A DNA stretch of 38,345 bases from an uncultured bacterium (GTDB lineage: Bacteria; Bacillota; Clostridia; Lachnospirales; Lachnospiraceae). The stretch is from contig CANCXX010000044.1 in assembly GCA_947381965.1 (NCBI GenBank), positions 1 through 38,345 on the forward strand, read 5' to 3'. The notes under the pieces were generated by a model. It was not told the origin of the DNA. It did not search any database and saw nothing but the letters and a program-made list of their open reading frames with translations. The position numbers and the translations under genes were made by a program. Of this stretch, positions 8,512-17,655 are shown piece after piece (the first letter of the stretch is position 1; every line of letters begins with the position of its first letter).

Positions 8512-11112
8512 CTACCTTTTGCCGTCAAAAAATGTTTCCTGTAAAATATCCATTTCAAAGGAGCAGAATTCGGTATTTCCTTTAAAAAGTTTTCCCTTTC
8601 CATCCCTGTATACGGGAAGAATATCAAATCCCCACTTTTCCTTATTAAGAAATACAAATATATATTTCCTTCCGGCCGCTAAATCATCAATGTCTTTCTG
8701 CTTAATCCTCTTTCCTGAAATTCTTTGCAGTTCTTCAAACTCTGTTTCCCTGTACTGCATGTTTTCATAAACATACTTATAAGGCTGTCTGATTTCTTTA
8801 TCCGTATTTTTCATATACAGATAGACTTCTTTTCCGGCAGCGGTTATCCTTCTTCTGACTGCAGGCTGGTTCCAGTCAGACCCCTGCCTGAACATTTCCT
8901 TATCCTCATCATTTTCATTCCTGATATAAACAGTGATAGGGATGTTTCTTGTCTCGTTCTTAAAGACAACTTCTATATTGGATTTTTCAAGAGCGTGTAA
9001 ATACATTACCGCCCCTCTTAAGCAGAGCAGTTTTAACTCTTCCGCATCATTTCCTTTGGAATCAATCCTTCCGCTCTTTATCTTTTTCCCAGGCAGGAAT
9101 TCCTTCAGGGCATCCATAAAAATATTTATTTTTGACGACTGTCCGGAAAGCTTTATCTGGCTGTAAGTGTCAAGTGTCTTATTCATATACAGCTCATTTA
9201 AGAATTTTCTCACCAGATAATAAATATCCGCCCTGATGAGTTTATCTATTTCCTTTGCCGTAAAAGTGATATCCGGGTAAGTCTGTTCTTTTAATGAGCC
9301 ATCCTTTTGAACCGTTGACAGTCTCCAGTTTTCTATCCGGTTAATATGCAGATCAATATCTTTATTATTGCTTAAGTTCATATAAAACTTATAACGGGAA
9401 ATAGAAGTGCTTCTGTAAAACTCTTTTTTCATTTCCTCCGCCAGCTTCCACAGGAAATAAAAGTTATTCTTAACCTTGTCATACATTTCCCTGGACTTAT
9501 TTTCATATTCCTTATATCTGGTAGGGATCACCTCTTCCGCCTTCTGGTATTCCCGGCTGACTAAATGATATACTTCCTCATACCGCCTTTTAACATTGGC
9601 GTCATCATCATTTTCCATCTCTCCTTCAATATAGGAGAACAATCCGTTTACATCCTGTGTAATCAGGTTATCAATGTTAATTCTCTGGTTTTGCTCTATC
9701 TGGCACGCATACACAATCTTCATATACTGCATGATCCTGTAGGTTAGATTATTTCCTCCAAAATTAACGTCGCCATTCATGTATTCCGTTACAATGTCCA
9801 GATTGATAATACCGTCTTCATCCTTTTCAATACGGTATCTGCAGGAAGCAAGGTCAGAGGTTCCGCCGCCGCAGTCAATAATCAGCGCTTTTTCTTCTTC
9901 TCCGTTTATATATTTTTTCCCTTTAATCTGGTTACTGATAATGCTGTATAATACTGCAATCCCTTCATCAATGGCATGTTCCTTTTCCAGTGTATAGCCC
10001 TGCTCCTTTAAAATATCCGCATACAAATCCAGAACCTTATCTTTCAGTTTTACCGGCGCTGAAATGTGCACATTTTTAAACCTGCATTTAAACTGGTTTT
10101 CAACTGTTCTGATTACATACATCAGATATTTTGCAATCACTTCCCTGCGGCTGACCATCGCTTTATTCCCGGACGTATCCTGTATTTCTTCATTTACATC
10201 CATATTGGAGGTCCAGCGTTTAATTTCCATAAAACAGCTGGCCTTAGGACAGTAATTATCATCCTTTATTCTGCGGGAAGCCTCATAGCCATACAGGTAT
10301 TTTATATTTTCAAGGTCTGAGCAGTCGTCAACGTAGACAATGGTAGGCAGAATGCTTCTGTAAACCAGTGTATCGGCTTCGTCAGCGCTGTTCTCCCTGC
10401 CTCTGTCTGTAAATAAAGCAATATTTTCAGAATTCAGACAGATATTTTCATTGATGACAGCAATGTTTGATACCTTACTCACATAATGATCGTCCAGAAA
10501 ACATCCGGCAGTCGTATTGGAGGTTCCAAAATCAATGCAAAGATGGGTATTTGTGGTTTCTGTGTCAAAATAGGAAACTTCTATAGGCACTTCGTAGAAT
10601 CTCATGGCGGTATCACAAAAAATAAAGGAGTACTTTGTGCTGTCATGTTCTATGAAATCCATATTACGGGCATCCGCTACCAGGAAGCATTCCACTTTTC
10701 CTTCAATTAAAACAGAGGAAATTCTAAAAACGCCCACAATCCTGTTTTTACCATTTATGAGTAGAACCTTGGTGTGAAATGTATTTGAATGTACCCCTTT
10801 ATAAGTCACCTTCAGCTGGTCCTTTTCTGTAATATCAAGTCCCGCAAACAGATCCATTTTGCTTGGGACAGAGATTTTGTCATTAGAGAGCAGTTTAACC
10901 GAATACAAAAACATCTTATCCTCTTTACTTTTCACATGCCCGTCTAAATATTCCACTGTTCCAATCCAGTCTGCCCATTTATTTTCCATGGTTTTACTTT
11001 CTCCTTTTTCCCCATTGTCTCCCTTTGGGGTATCATTTAATTTGGTTTTACTTTCTGCACTGGCCTTAACTGGTATTTCCCTGCCTTTTAAAAGAACTTT
11101 AACTCTTGCCAT
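8512..11112 (-). CDS. Divergent Hsp70/actin-fold ATPase of the CIS-like operon
   Basis: This 866-residue protein carries an Hsp70/actin-type nucleotide-binding domain: phosphate-1 LCIDFGTSNTTAG (191-203), a connecting helix DEGIAVLYS (382-390), phosphate-2 IIDCGGGTSDLAS (411-423) and a degenerate adenosine motif IKLSGQSSKI (653-662) where classical Hsp70 has GG-x-SRIP-like residues. It differs from DnaK in a ~185-residue N-terminal extension (first 45 residues charged and low complexity), a long helical insertion between about 480 and 600, and no recognisable DnaK substrate-binding domain. Two starts are possible: 11112, or M42 (AAGGAG 11 nt upstream). Its position in an operon with sheath, tube and spike suggests a role in assembling, loading or recycling the apparatus. 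That role is inference; ATP binding is well supported. Confidence 0.8.
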   Translation of the reverse strand: MARVKVLLKGREIPVKASAESKTKLNDTPKGDNGEKGESKTMENKWADWIGTVEYLDGHVKSKEDKMFLYSVKLLSNDKISVPSKMDLFAGLDITEKDQLKVTYKGVHSNTFHTKVLLINGKNRIVGVFRISSVLIEGKVECFLVADARNMDFIEHDSTKYSFIFCDTAMRFYEVPIEVSYFDTETTNTHLCIDFGTSNTTAGCFLDDHYVSKVSNIAVINENICLNSENIALFTDRGRENSADEADTLVYRSILPTIVYVDDCSDLENIKYLYGYEASRRIKDDNYCPKASCFMEIKRWTSNMDVNEEIQDTSGNKAMVSRREVIAKYLMYVIRTVENQFKCRFKNVHISAPVKLKDKVLDLYADILKEQGYTLEKEHAIDEGIAVLYSIISNQIKGKKYINGEEEKALIIDCGGGTSDLASCRYRIEKDEDGIINLDIVTEYMNGDVNFGGNNLTYRIMQYMKIVYACQIEQNQRINIDNLITQDVNGLFSYIEGEMENDDDANVKRRYEEVYHLVSREYQKAEEVIPTRYKEYENKSREMYDKVKNNFYFLWKLAEEMKKEFYRSTSISRYKFYMNLSNNKDIDLHINRIENWRLSTVQKDGSLKEQTYPDITFTAKEIDKLIRADIYYLVRKFLNELYMNKTLDTYSQIKLSGQSSKINIFMDALKEFLPGKKIKSGRIDSKGNDAEELKLLCLRGAVMYLHALEKSNIEVVFKNETRNIPITVYIRNENDEDKEMFRQGSDWNQPAVRRRITAAGKEVYLYMKNTDKEIRQPYKYVYENMQYRETEFEELQRISGKRIKQKDIDDLAAGRKYIFVFLNKEKWGFDILPVYRDGKGKLFKGNTEFCSFEMDILQETFFDGKR

Positions 11113-11145
11113 CTCTTTTGTCTCTCCCGTTATAATCTTTGCATT

Positions 11146-11793
11146 CTAAAATCCCGCTATCTGTATGCCGGAAATCTTCATGGTATCGTCACTTCCTATA
11201 ATGCCGTAGTGATATTTCCAGACAATCTGCAGCTTACATTGTATGTTCCAAAATAAAAAAGTCACAATATCCATCAAAAGCTTATTATAATCCGTCTCCT
11301 GTTCACAGATATAGCAGTAATATCTGTCTGTGCTTTTTTCATAAATCATTGACGTTTCCACAAAAAGCTTTTGCACCGCCTGCCAAAAATAATGATCCGG
11401 CGTTTCAGATTCAAGCTTTTCAAGCAGAACATAGAGTATAACATTCCGGTCTTTTACTTTCAGTCTGTCCCAGTCCTTTCCCACATATGTTCCAAAGGCT
11501 CCCTGTTTGATCTCTTCTTCCAGATGATCTGCTTTTATTTGCTTTATGTCAATGCCTTTTAGCAAATCCAGAAGCGCCAGATAATGAAAAAGCACATTAT
11601 CAAATTCTCCGGATTCAAAGTTTTCGCTGATAAGCTGTCTTGGTTCCCTGTTACCGAAAATTTCCGCAAACCTGATTAAGGGGTTCACCTGACAGGCCGT
11701 TTCACTTTCAGTTAAAATTTCCATATAAGGAGATATTTCCCTGCCAAGACAGTATTTTTTTGTGGATAAATAATTTTCCCATATGTATGCCAT
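11146..11793 (-). CDS. Unrecognised CIS-operon protein (215 aa)
   Basis: I do not recognise a family. The start at 11793 is chosen because its ATG overlaps the stop of the upstream gene by one base (TAATG), a classic coupling arrangement; an in-frame ATG at 11811 has no good ribosome binding site. The protein is soluble-looking, with no signal peptide or membrane helix, mostly helical by composition in the first 130 residues, and ends in an aromatic-rich stretch (WNIQCKLQIVWKYHYG). The segment NPLIRFAEIFGN recalls the opening of TssG-type baseplate proteins, but only weakly. Its tight coupling to the 410-residue protein makes a stable partnership, for example a baseplate wedge pair, plausible. 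Confidence 0.6.
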   Translation of the reverse strand: MAYIWENYLSTKKYCLGREISPYMEILTESETACQVNPLIRFAEIFGNREPRQLISENFESGEFDNVLFHYLALLDLLKGIDIKQIKADHLEEEIKQGAFGTYVGKDWDRLKVKDRNVILYVLLEKLESETPDHYFWQAVQKLFVETSMIYEKSTDRYYCYICEQETDYNKLLMDIVTFLFWNIQCKLQIVWKYHYGIIGSDDTMKISGIQIAGF

Positions 11794-13025
11794 TATCTGC
11801 CGCCCACCCATTCTATTTCAGGATAATAATACTCCAAATACATCAAAACATAATTGATATAATCATCCATAAATTTGGGGATTATTTCAGATGTAAACTT
11901 AAGATTTATGGTTTTCAGTTTCCGGTATCCTATCCTGTCCGATAAATGATTTCTGTACTTGCTGGAATATCTTGCGCATATTTTATCCAGCTTTTCTGCC
12001 ACTTCACACTGTATGCCTCCATAATCCTTAAAAGGGCTTACCGCATACATAATATCCCCTTTTGACAAAATCCTTTTATTTCCCAGAGTACTTTTTGTTA
12101 TCTGGTTGGAAAAGATTTTATGGGATAAATTTAACTTTTTAATATCTGCACTGTCAAAATCAACCGGGTGATATTCGGCAACAATAAATTCTTCCATTTC
12201 ATGATCCAGTATCAGGTCTGTGCCTTCCTCTGTAAACCGGATATCATAAATAATTGTCTGGTTATTCATAGGAAGGGCATAAGGCCACCTTCCCCCTTTT
12301 CCTCTGTCAAAATGATGACGGTATTTTAGTTCGGCTCCATAGGGCCTTCTGTCCGCAGCTTTCAAAAGGCTGGTATGGGTTACCTTTAAATTCCACAGCA
12401 AAACCGCATCCTGGACGGCCGGAATCTTATTTTGAGAGAAGCGGAAATCTATGTCTTTATCTTCCACATTCTTTGGAATCTGGTCTAATACCTCTGTCAC
12501 AAAGGATTTCCTCATATAAGGGGAAAAGAGGACTGCATTTCCAACCGGATAGCAGGTGGACAACCGGACTGTCAGATCCTGCATTTTTAATAAGCTGTCG
12601 TCAAACTTAAGCCTGTATTTAAAGGAATACTCCTGATTCTTTATCCGATAGGAGCCTGTATATATCTTTTTCTCCGTCTGGTTGTCGCCGCAGATTTCTT
12701 TGATTTCATCATATTCCCCATCCAGAAAAACTATCTTCCGTGATAAGCTTTGCTCACTCATTACAGATAATCCAATGTGCCCGTAAGCATCCTTATCCCG
12801 GAGAGGCACCAGGGCGCAGGTAAAGGCGCCAACAGCACAGGGCGGTTTTGGATACAGTATTTCTCTTTTTATCTCTTCCAGAATTTCCTGATTATACTGA
12901 CACATTCCATGTATCGTGTTTTTCAGAAGCATCCTTAATGATTCATTTGCTGCCCGGTTGTCAGAGATAAACTCAGAATTATCGATTATATCCGCCAGAC
13001 GCTCTTCATCTATTCTGTACTTCAA
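11793..13025 (-). CDS. Unrecognised CIS-operon protein (410 aa), possible baseplate component
   Basis: This 410-residue protein starts at a TTG (13025) that overlaps the spike gene stop (TTGA), with GGGGTGAG 7 nt upstream, so it is translationally coupled. It shows no signal peptide, membrane helix or motif I can name. The N-terminal helical stretch ending EEIKREILYPKPPCAVGAF faintly recalls TssF, where a helix precedes L-YPHYL-P-PS and a beta region. The remainder is beta-rich, and the C-terminus ends in a helix followed by LEYYYPEIEW. Being between the VgrG-like gene and a coupled 215-residue partner fits a baseplate wedge, but a profile search would be needed to support that. It could equally be specific to this system. 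Confidence 0.6.
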   Translation of the reverse strand: MKYRIDEERLADIIDNSEFISDNRAANESLRMLLKNTIHGMCQYNQEILEEIKREILYPKPPCAVGAFTCALVPLRDKDAYGHIGLSVMSEQSLSRKIVFLDGEYDEIKEICGDNQTEKKIYTGSYRIKNQEYSFKYRLKFDDSLLKMQDLTVRLSTCYPVGNAVLFSPYMRKSFVTEVLDQIPKNVEDKDIDFRFSQNKIPAVQDAVLLWNLKVTHTSLLKAADRRPYGAELKYRHHFDRGKGGRWPYALPMNNQTIIYDIRFTEEGTDLILDHEMEEFIVAEYHPVDFDSADIKKLNLSHKIFSNQITKSTLGNKRILSKGDIMYAVSPFKDYGGIQCEVAEKLDKICARYSSKYRNHLSDRIGYRKLKTINLKFTSEIIPKFMDDYINYVLMYLEYYYPEIEWVGGR

Positions 13026-14368
13026 TTGATACTCACCCCGCCTTTACCATTGATATCCACTTTAGAAGCGGTAATTGCCGCTTTACTTTTTCCATCTGCA
13101 AAAAATCCATTGGTCTTTATTTTGGTTTCCGACGCAATCTCAATATTCGTCTTGTCCGTATTCAGAAGAATGCTGTTGTGTTCCATCTTTATACGGCTCC
13201 TGTCCATTGTGCTGCTTATCCCCTCTTCGTCAATCAGGATTTCCATTTTATCCCCAAACTTTAGCATCAACTTTTCTTCTGACAGCTCGCATCGGAATTT
13301 ATGGTTTTCAATGACGGCCTTTTCCTCATTCACAGACCCATAAATCTTATCATTCACAAAAAAATACCTGGTGTCGCAATCTTGATATCTGTCATCATAT
13401 GCCTCTGTGCGTACGGAACTCTGTACTCTGGCCGTTTTGTCACTTATCCGGACAATTACCGTATCCTTCTTGTGGGGAATACAGGAAATACCCATTTTTT
13501 CAGATGCCCACTGGAAACCGGTCTCTATCCACACTGCCCTGTCCTTCATCACATCCTCATATGGCTCCAGAAATTCCAGCTTTACCCTTCCCATATGGTC
13601 CGGGTCATTGTTATCCTGCACCCTTGCCTGCAGATGACAGGCGGGCAGTTCCCTGTACACAGGTTCATTGTCCCATTCTGTCAAATGATATTCCCAAACA
13701 TATTCTTCTTTGATATTTATGTATCTGACAGCGTCTGCAAAATATGTTTTTCCCTGAATGACCACCTTTTGGCCAAGGGAAAGCTTTTTCTTTATCCTGC
13801 AGATACATTCACTGTTTTTTTCCCGCAGGACAAGTTTCATCTCTGTTATCTCTTCCTCATTAATTGAAACGCTGTCCTTTATGGGGTCCCCAATCCACAT
13901 ATGTTCCCCCGGAAACACATATTTTCCAAGATATGACGCCACACGGTTTACAAATTGCCAGTCTGTCTCGTGATTCTGAACAAGAATTTCTTCCACTGCC
14001 TCATCACTTAATGCAGAATATTCCACGCCTGACATCTCTGTGTATTTTATTATATCCGACAGCCGTTTTTCACTGTCCTGGAATATCCTGCACTTTTGTT
14101 TCCCATCGAACTTAATCGTACTCCCAAGGACTACTGCGTCCAGACGGTTTGTATACATGCCTTTTGTAACTGTAATCTCCGTTATGGTTCCGGTAAATCT
14201 GAAATCATCATTTTCAATGCTGCAGTCCCCTCCCAGCTGCCTGGCGCATCCCTCCAGATTTTTATCTGTCACGGAAACGGAAAACCGGCAGGTTTCATGC
14301 TCTCCCACTTGCATGCAGCAGGAAAATTTATCAATACTTATGATTTGTTCGAATCCGGCAATCTTCAT
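13022..14368 (-). CDS. VgrG/gp5-gp27-like spike protein
   Basis: This is the likely central spike of the contractile apparatus. Residues 1-240 have the gp27-like hub pattern, including ETDWQFVNRVASYLGKYVF (134-152), the highly conserved helix found in VgrG, Pvc8 and phage hub proteins. Residues 246-330 form the gp5-type OB fold, starting ARVQDNNDPDHMGRVKLEF, the usual 'V-N-DP-x-GRVKV' motif. Residues 345-448 are a repetitive, hydrophilic, beta-strand-rich tail (KIKTNGFFADGKSKAAITASKVDINGKGGVSIN) like the trimeric needle. No C-terminal enzymatic domain is fused. The ATG has AGGGG 6 nt upstream. It lies 9 nt after the tube gene, an order common in CIS clusters. The PAAR-like effector at 17656-19002 would be expected to cap this spike. 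Confidence 0.85.
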   Translation of the reverse strand: MKIAGFEQIISIDKFSCCMQVGEHETCRFSVSVTDKNLEGCARQLGGDCSIENDDFRFTGTITEITVTKGMYTNRLDAVVLGSTIKFDGKQKCRIFQDSEKRLSDIIKYTEMSGVEYSALSDEAVEEILVQNHETDWQFVNRVASYLGKYVFPGEHMWIGDPIKDSVSINEEEITEMKLVLREKNSECICRIKKKLSLGQKVVIQGKTYFADAVRYINIKEEYVWEYHLTEWDNEPVYRELPACHLQARVQDNNDPDHMGRVKLEFLEPYEDVMKDRAVWIETGFQWASEKMGISCIPHKKDTVIVRISDKTARVQSSVRTEAYDDRYQDCDTRYFFVNDKIYGSVNEEKAVIENHKFRCELSEEKLMLKFGDKMEILIDEEGISSTMDRSRIKMEHNSILLNTDKTNIEIASETKIKTNGFFADGKSKAAITASKVDINGKGGVSIN

Positions 14369-14377
14369 AAATATCCC

Positions 14378-14809
14378 CTAACAGTCAACTACTATGGTGT
14401 CTATGGAACCTTTTCTCTGGCGCATTTTCAGCACAAACTTTCCATTGGAATTACTCTTGCTGGTATCTTCATCAAAAAATTCCTGATAGCTGGTGCAGAA
14501 CATGTCCTTTAAGTAATAATCCCTGATAACATCCGCATCTTTCCTGACCACCAGAGAAACGGTTTTGTAAACATTGGTTTTATCTGTCTTCAAGGACCAT
14601 TCCAGCAGTTCCTTTGTCTGGGACTGTGTTTTGTCCGTTATTTCACCTTCAATCACCAATGTGTTGAAAAGGCTGGTTGCCTTCTCGTTTGTCTCCAGAT
14701 TGTCCTGGGCAATCTGAAAGTCTACTTTTTTTATCGCACTGTTGCCTGTCCCGTTTTCATTAAGGTTGATGGTTCCCGCTTCTCCCTCGATACTTAATTC
14801 ATATGTCAT
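14378..14809 (-). CDS. Hcp/tail-tube-like protein
   Basis: This 143-residue protein has the size and composition of Hcp and phage tube subunits: an acidic beta-rich N-terminus (MTYELSIEGEAGTINL), a charged loop, an amphipathic helix (DKTQSQTKELLEWSL) and paired strands (YKTVSLVVRK, YYLKDMFCTSYQEFF, FVLKMRQRKG) that would form the ring. It lies 3 nt after the sheath gene (AGGA ribosome binding site inside the sheath stop region) and directly before the spike gene; sheath-tube-spike is the canonical CIS order. Sequence similarity to classical Hcp is weak, so the call rests mainly on size, predicted strand pattern and position. Confidence 0.65.
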   Translation of the reverse strand: MTYELSIEGEAGTINLNENGTGNSAIKKVDFQIAQDNLETNEKATSLFNTLVIEGEITDKTQSQTKELLEWSLKTDKTNVYKTVSLVVRKDADVIRDYYLKDMFCTSYQEFFDEDTSKSNSNGKFVLKMRQRKGSIDTIVVDC

Positions 14810-14812
14810 GTC

Positions 14813-17041
14813 TTATTCCTCACTTTCCGTATCATTAATCACAATGTCGTCCCAGACTTCTTCATCCCTGTTAAACCTTACCACCAGCTTGTGCCTTTCA
14901 GGGTCAAGATCAATGCTTTCTCCCTCAAAGAGTATTCTGTTTGCATACTTTCTTTCCGCATCCTTGTTATCCCGCTTCCAGGCATTTGCATACTCTGCTA
15001 TAAACCTTTTAACGCTTTCTTCTGTCACGTAATCGCTGATGGAACGTAGAATCTGATCTACCAGGCTTCTGACCAGCGTCTTATAAAGGCTCTTATATTT
15101 TCCGTTGCTGCCCCGTTTCAGCGTCCGGGCATTTAAAACATAGGAATTATGAAGAACTGCCCCCTCATATATAATCTTGTTATCTGCAAAGACAAATCCA
15201 AAACGCTCTTCCATAATCGCATCTTTGGTCTGCTTTTCCATCTCTGTGGTTGTCTCCCTGTTCATTTTTGTCAATATCCGCTTTGCGTTGTCGCCATCTT
15301 CAATATCAAAACGGACACATGGATACTTGGGCTTTACCAGATACCCTTTAGATTTCAGCAGTTTATAGTTCTGCATTCCCACCATCATTCCGGCGGCAAC
15401 ATAGGAAGCGTCCAGATAAATACCGGGAATCACTATATAAGCGCCAGTCTCTTTTTGTTCATCGGCATCATATTCCGTTCCGATTTTTACAGCTGTCTTT
15501 TCACTGGGCAGAATCGTAAAGTTTGGATAACAAAATACACCATATTCACTGTTTACACTTTCAAAATCTTTCTTATACTCATTTACCTTTGATGCGGTAA
15601 GGGCAGTAAATCCGGTTCTTTCGGAAGCCTTATAATTGGTAAAAGTCATGATTTTCACTTCTTCCAGCAGTTTTATCATCTCTTTTACCGCCTCTAAGCT
15701 TACCAGTCCCCCTGTTTTTTTCTTTCCTGCGGTCCCCCCCGGACTTCTTTTTGCAAAGGGGTCTATTCTCCCTTTCCCTGTATGGCTCTCCCCTGCGTCA
15801 CTGCCATAAGCCGTCGCCGGTATTACGCCAAACCAGATTTTGTTTACATCCTTTTCCGCACTTAAAGCGCCCAAATAATGCTTAAATCTTCGTTTTGCCA
15901 GCTCATCGTTTAAAATCGTGTCAATCTTACAGTTTGCAATAATTACCGATACATCCTCGGCCAGTGCGCCGTCACAGGAGGCATGGTCAAAAAAAGCTTT
16001 CATACCTGCGAATTTTTCAACCACTGCCGATACCGCCTTTGCAAAGCTTTCAAGACTGCTCATATAAACGTCCTGATACTGTTTTTTGACAGCTTCCAGC
16101 TGTGCCTTGTCCTGGGTGGTTAACTGTGCGCTTCCTCCGGGCGCAAATACATTCACAACCAAATCTCTGACATAGGCATTTTCACGGATTGCAGCCGGCG
16201 CATATTCTACAAAGTCATCTCTTAGGACCTCCACTAACTGTGTGTTTTCTTCCATCAGCGGCACAGTCATCCCGGCATCATCAGAGACGCTTTGTTCAAT
16301 CAGAATCAGATTTCCCCGATCATCCAGTGAATAACTGCATGGAACCGCCCTGCTCCCGTCTGCCCCGGCCGTCTCCTGGGCTGTGTTCATCTTGTCAATC
16401 TGGCTCTGTTTATCGGCAATCAGCAGAGGCAAAAGAGCTAACGGGCTTTTATTCTGGTATTTATCAATAATCTTGTCCCTGCAGGCTATAATATTTTCTG
16501 CAAAACGATCTGCCTCCGGATTTGGCACGCCGCCCTCTGTGAGTCTGTAATATTCCAGTACATTGCTTTTGTAATTTTTTCTTATCCTCTTGCATTCCTC
16601 CATTTCAGACTGAGGCGTCAGCGCTTTTTTCAAATCATCATAAGAAAAGTCCAGATTCCCTTTATCTGTTGCCGCCTTACGGTCAATCATTGACATTATC
16701 ATTTTATAAAACGCATGATCCTTCAGCCGAATCTGTGTACATTCATAGTTTGGTTTTTCCAGTTCATATACAAACTGCGAAGCGCCATCTCCGGTTTTGA
16801 CCACCGTTTCATATATTGTGGGGGCAAACTTTTCGACAAACTCTTCAAAGCTTGTTACCACTAAATCTTCATTTTTACCGTTATCCTTCTTTCCCATTAA
16901 CGTATTCTTAAACTTTTCTACCGAAATTTCCTGATCATCCCGTGTCAGAAGCGTAACCAAATCCGTTATTTCTTTGTTAAATTCCTCAAAAATTATTGTT
17001 TTTCCTGTCTGTTTAACAACGTCCAGCGGCTCCATTGTCAT
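14813..17041 (-). CDS. Large sheath-like (TssC-type) protein
   Basis: This 742-residue acidic cytoplasmic protein is about the length of TssB and TssC combined. Features that suggest a contractile sheath are an alpha-helical N-terminal half (with LALLPLLIADKQSQIDKM near 201), a Gly/Lys-rich low-complexity linker (about 412-446), and a C-terminal domain containing GAYIVIPGIYLDASYVAAGMM (533-553), a 'P-SYVAA-M' pattern like the TssC/gp18 core. After that comes a strand-helix module (IIYEGAVLHNSYVLNARTL) and an acidic C-terminus that could form the handshake arms. It has the best ribosome binding site of the operon (AGGAGG, 9 nt), fitting a high-copy structural protein. It is followed at once by the tube-like gene. 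No ATPase or enzymatic motif is visible. Homology is remote and unproven. Confidence 0.6.
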   Translation of the reverse strand: MTMEPLDVVKQTGKTIIFEEFNKEITDLVTLLTRDDQEISVEKFKNTLMGKKDNGKNEDLVVTSFEEFVEKFAPTIYETVVKTGDGASQFVYELEKPNYECTQIRLKDHAFYKMIMSMIDRKAATDKGNLDFSYDDLKKALTPQSEMEECKRIRKNYKSNVLEYYRLTEGGVPNPEADRFAENIIACRDKIIDKYQNKSPLALLPLLIADKQSQIDKMNTAQETAGADGSRAVPCSYSLDDRGNLILIEQSVSDDAGMTVPLMEENTQLVEVLRDDFVEYAPAAIRENAYVRDLVVNVFAPGGSAQLTTQDKAQLEAVKKQYQDVYMSSLESFAKAVSAVVEKFAGMKAFFDHASCDGALAEDVSVIIANCKIDTILNDELAKRRFKHYLGALSAEKDVNKIWFGVIPATAYGSDAGESHTGKGRIDPFAKRSPGGTAGKKKTGGLVSLEAVKEMIKLLEEVKIMTFTNYKASERTGFTALTASKVNEYKKDFESVNSEYGVFCYPNFTILPSEKTAVKIGTEYDADEQKETGAYIVIPGIYLDASYVAAGMMVGMQNYKLLKSKGYLVKPKYPCVRFDIEDGDNAKRILTKMNRETTTEMEKQTKDAIMEERFGFVFADNKIIYEGAVLHNSYVLNARTLKRGSNGKYKSLYKTLVRSLVDQILRSISDYVTEESVKRFIAEYANAWKRDNKDAERKYANRILFEGESIDLDPERHKLVVRFNRDEEVWDDIVINDTESEE

Positions 17042-17055
17042 TTTGCCATACCTCC

Positions 17056-17589
17056 TTAGTCAATTGGATAAATGTGCATCCCCACAAATTTATGTTCTTC
17101 CAGCGCAGACGCTAATTTGCCTGTCACTATAATCTCAGTGTTTGTTACCCCTGCAAGCTTAAAGATATCATATCTCCCAACCTTATCCCCCTGAATTACA
17201 ATTTCGTCAGCAGCATTTAAAACTTCATCTATCTCGCTTTTCTCAAAATCCAGACAGTTAATCCTTGGGGGAAGCGCCAAATAGTACGGCTCTTCCAATC
17301 CTGTATCCTTTTTTTGCAGTATCACCTTTTTATAAAACAGATTGTCAATGCCAAAACCGTCGAAAAACTCTTTCAGTCTTTCCGATATAAGAGGTATCCC
17401 ATTTTCATAGATAAAGTCCTGACAAACTGTGCCGCTGTCTTTGTCCAACTCCCAATAAACCACCGTCTTATCCAGATACTGGAACTCCGACATGGAACAG
17501 GGCCTGCTTAAGTATTCCAGATCCGGTCCGGGCTTTAAATACTCCTCAACATTTGAGGATGAGCCAATGCCGTAATATTTTTCTTCCAT
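17056..17589 (-). CDS. Imm11-family (DUF1629) immunity protein
   Basis: This 177-residue cytoplasmic protein matches the Imm11/DUF1629 pattern as I know it: LISERLKEFFDGFGIDNLFY, then YYLALPPRINCLDFEKSEI, then YDIFKLAGVTNTEIIVTGKLASALEEHKFVGMHIYPID at the C-terminus. Members are immunity proteins of polymorphic toxin systems. It lies 66 nt downstream of the PAAR-AHH nuclease gene in the same operon, exactly where an immunity gene is expected, so it probably protects the cell from that nuclease. The start at 17589 is preferred (AGGAG 10 nt upstream). A GTG at 17613 would overlap that ribosome binding site. Binding to the effector has not been shown and is inferred from gene order. Confidence 0.75.
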   Translation of the reverse strand: MEEKYYGIGSSSNVEEYLKPGPDLEYLSRPCSMSEFQYLDKTVVYWELDKDSGTVCQDFIYENGIPLISERLKEFFDGFGIDNLFYKKVILQKKDTGLEEPYYLALPPRINCLDFEKSEIDEVLNAADEIVIQGDKVGRYDIFKLAGVTNTEIIVTGKLASALEEHKFVGMHIYPID

Positions 17590-17655
17590 TTTCACACCAC
17601 TCCTAAAAAACACGCTCTTACAAAAATCATGTCTTAAAAAGTTGTTATCCTGACT

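Noticed and set aside
8512-11112. Housekeeping DnaK.
   Set aside because: The C-terminal substrate-binding domain and several DnaK signatures are absent, and there is a long N-terminal extension and helical insertion; no grpE or dnaJ lies nearby.
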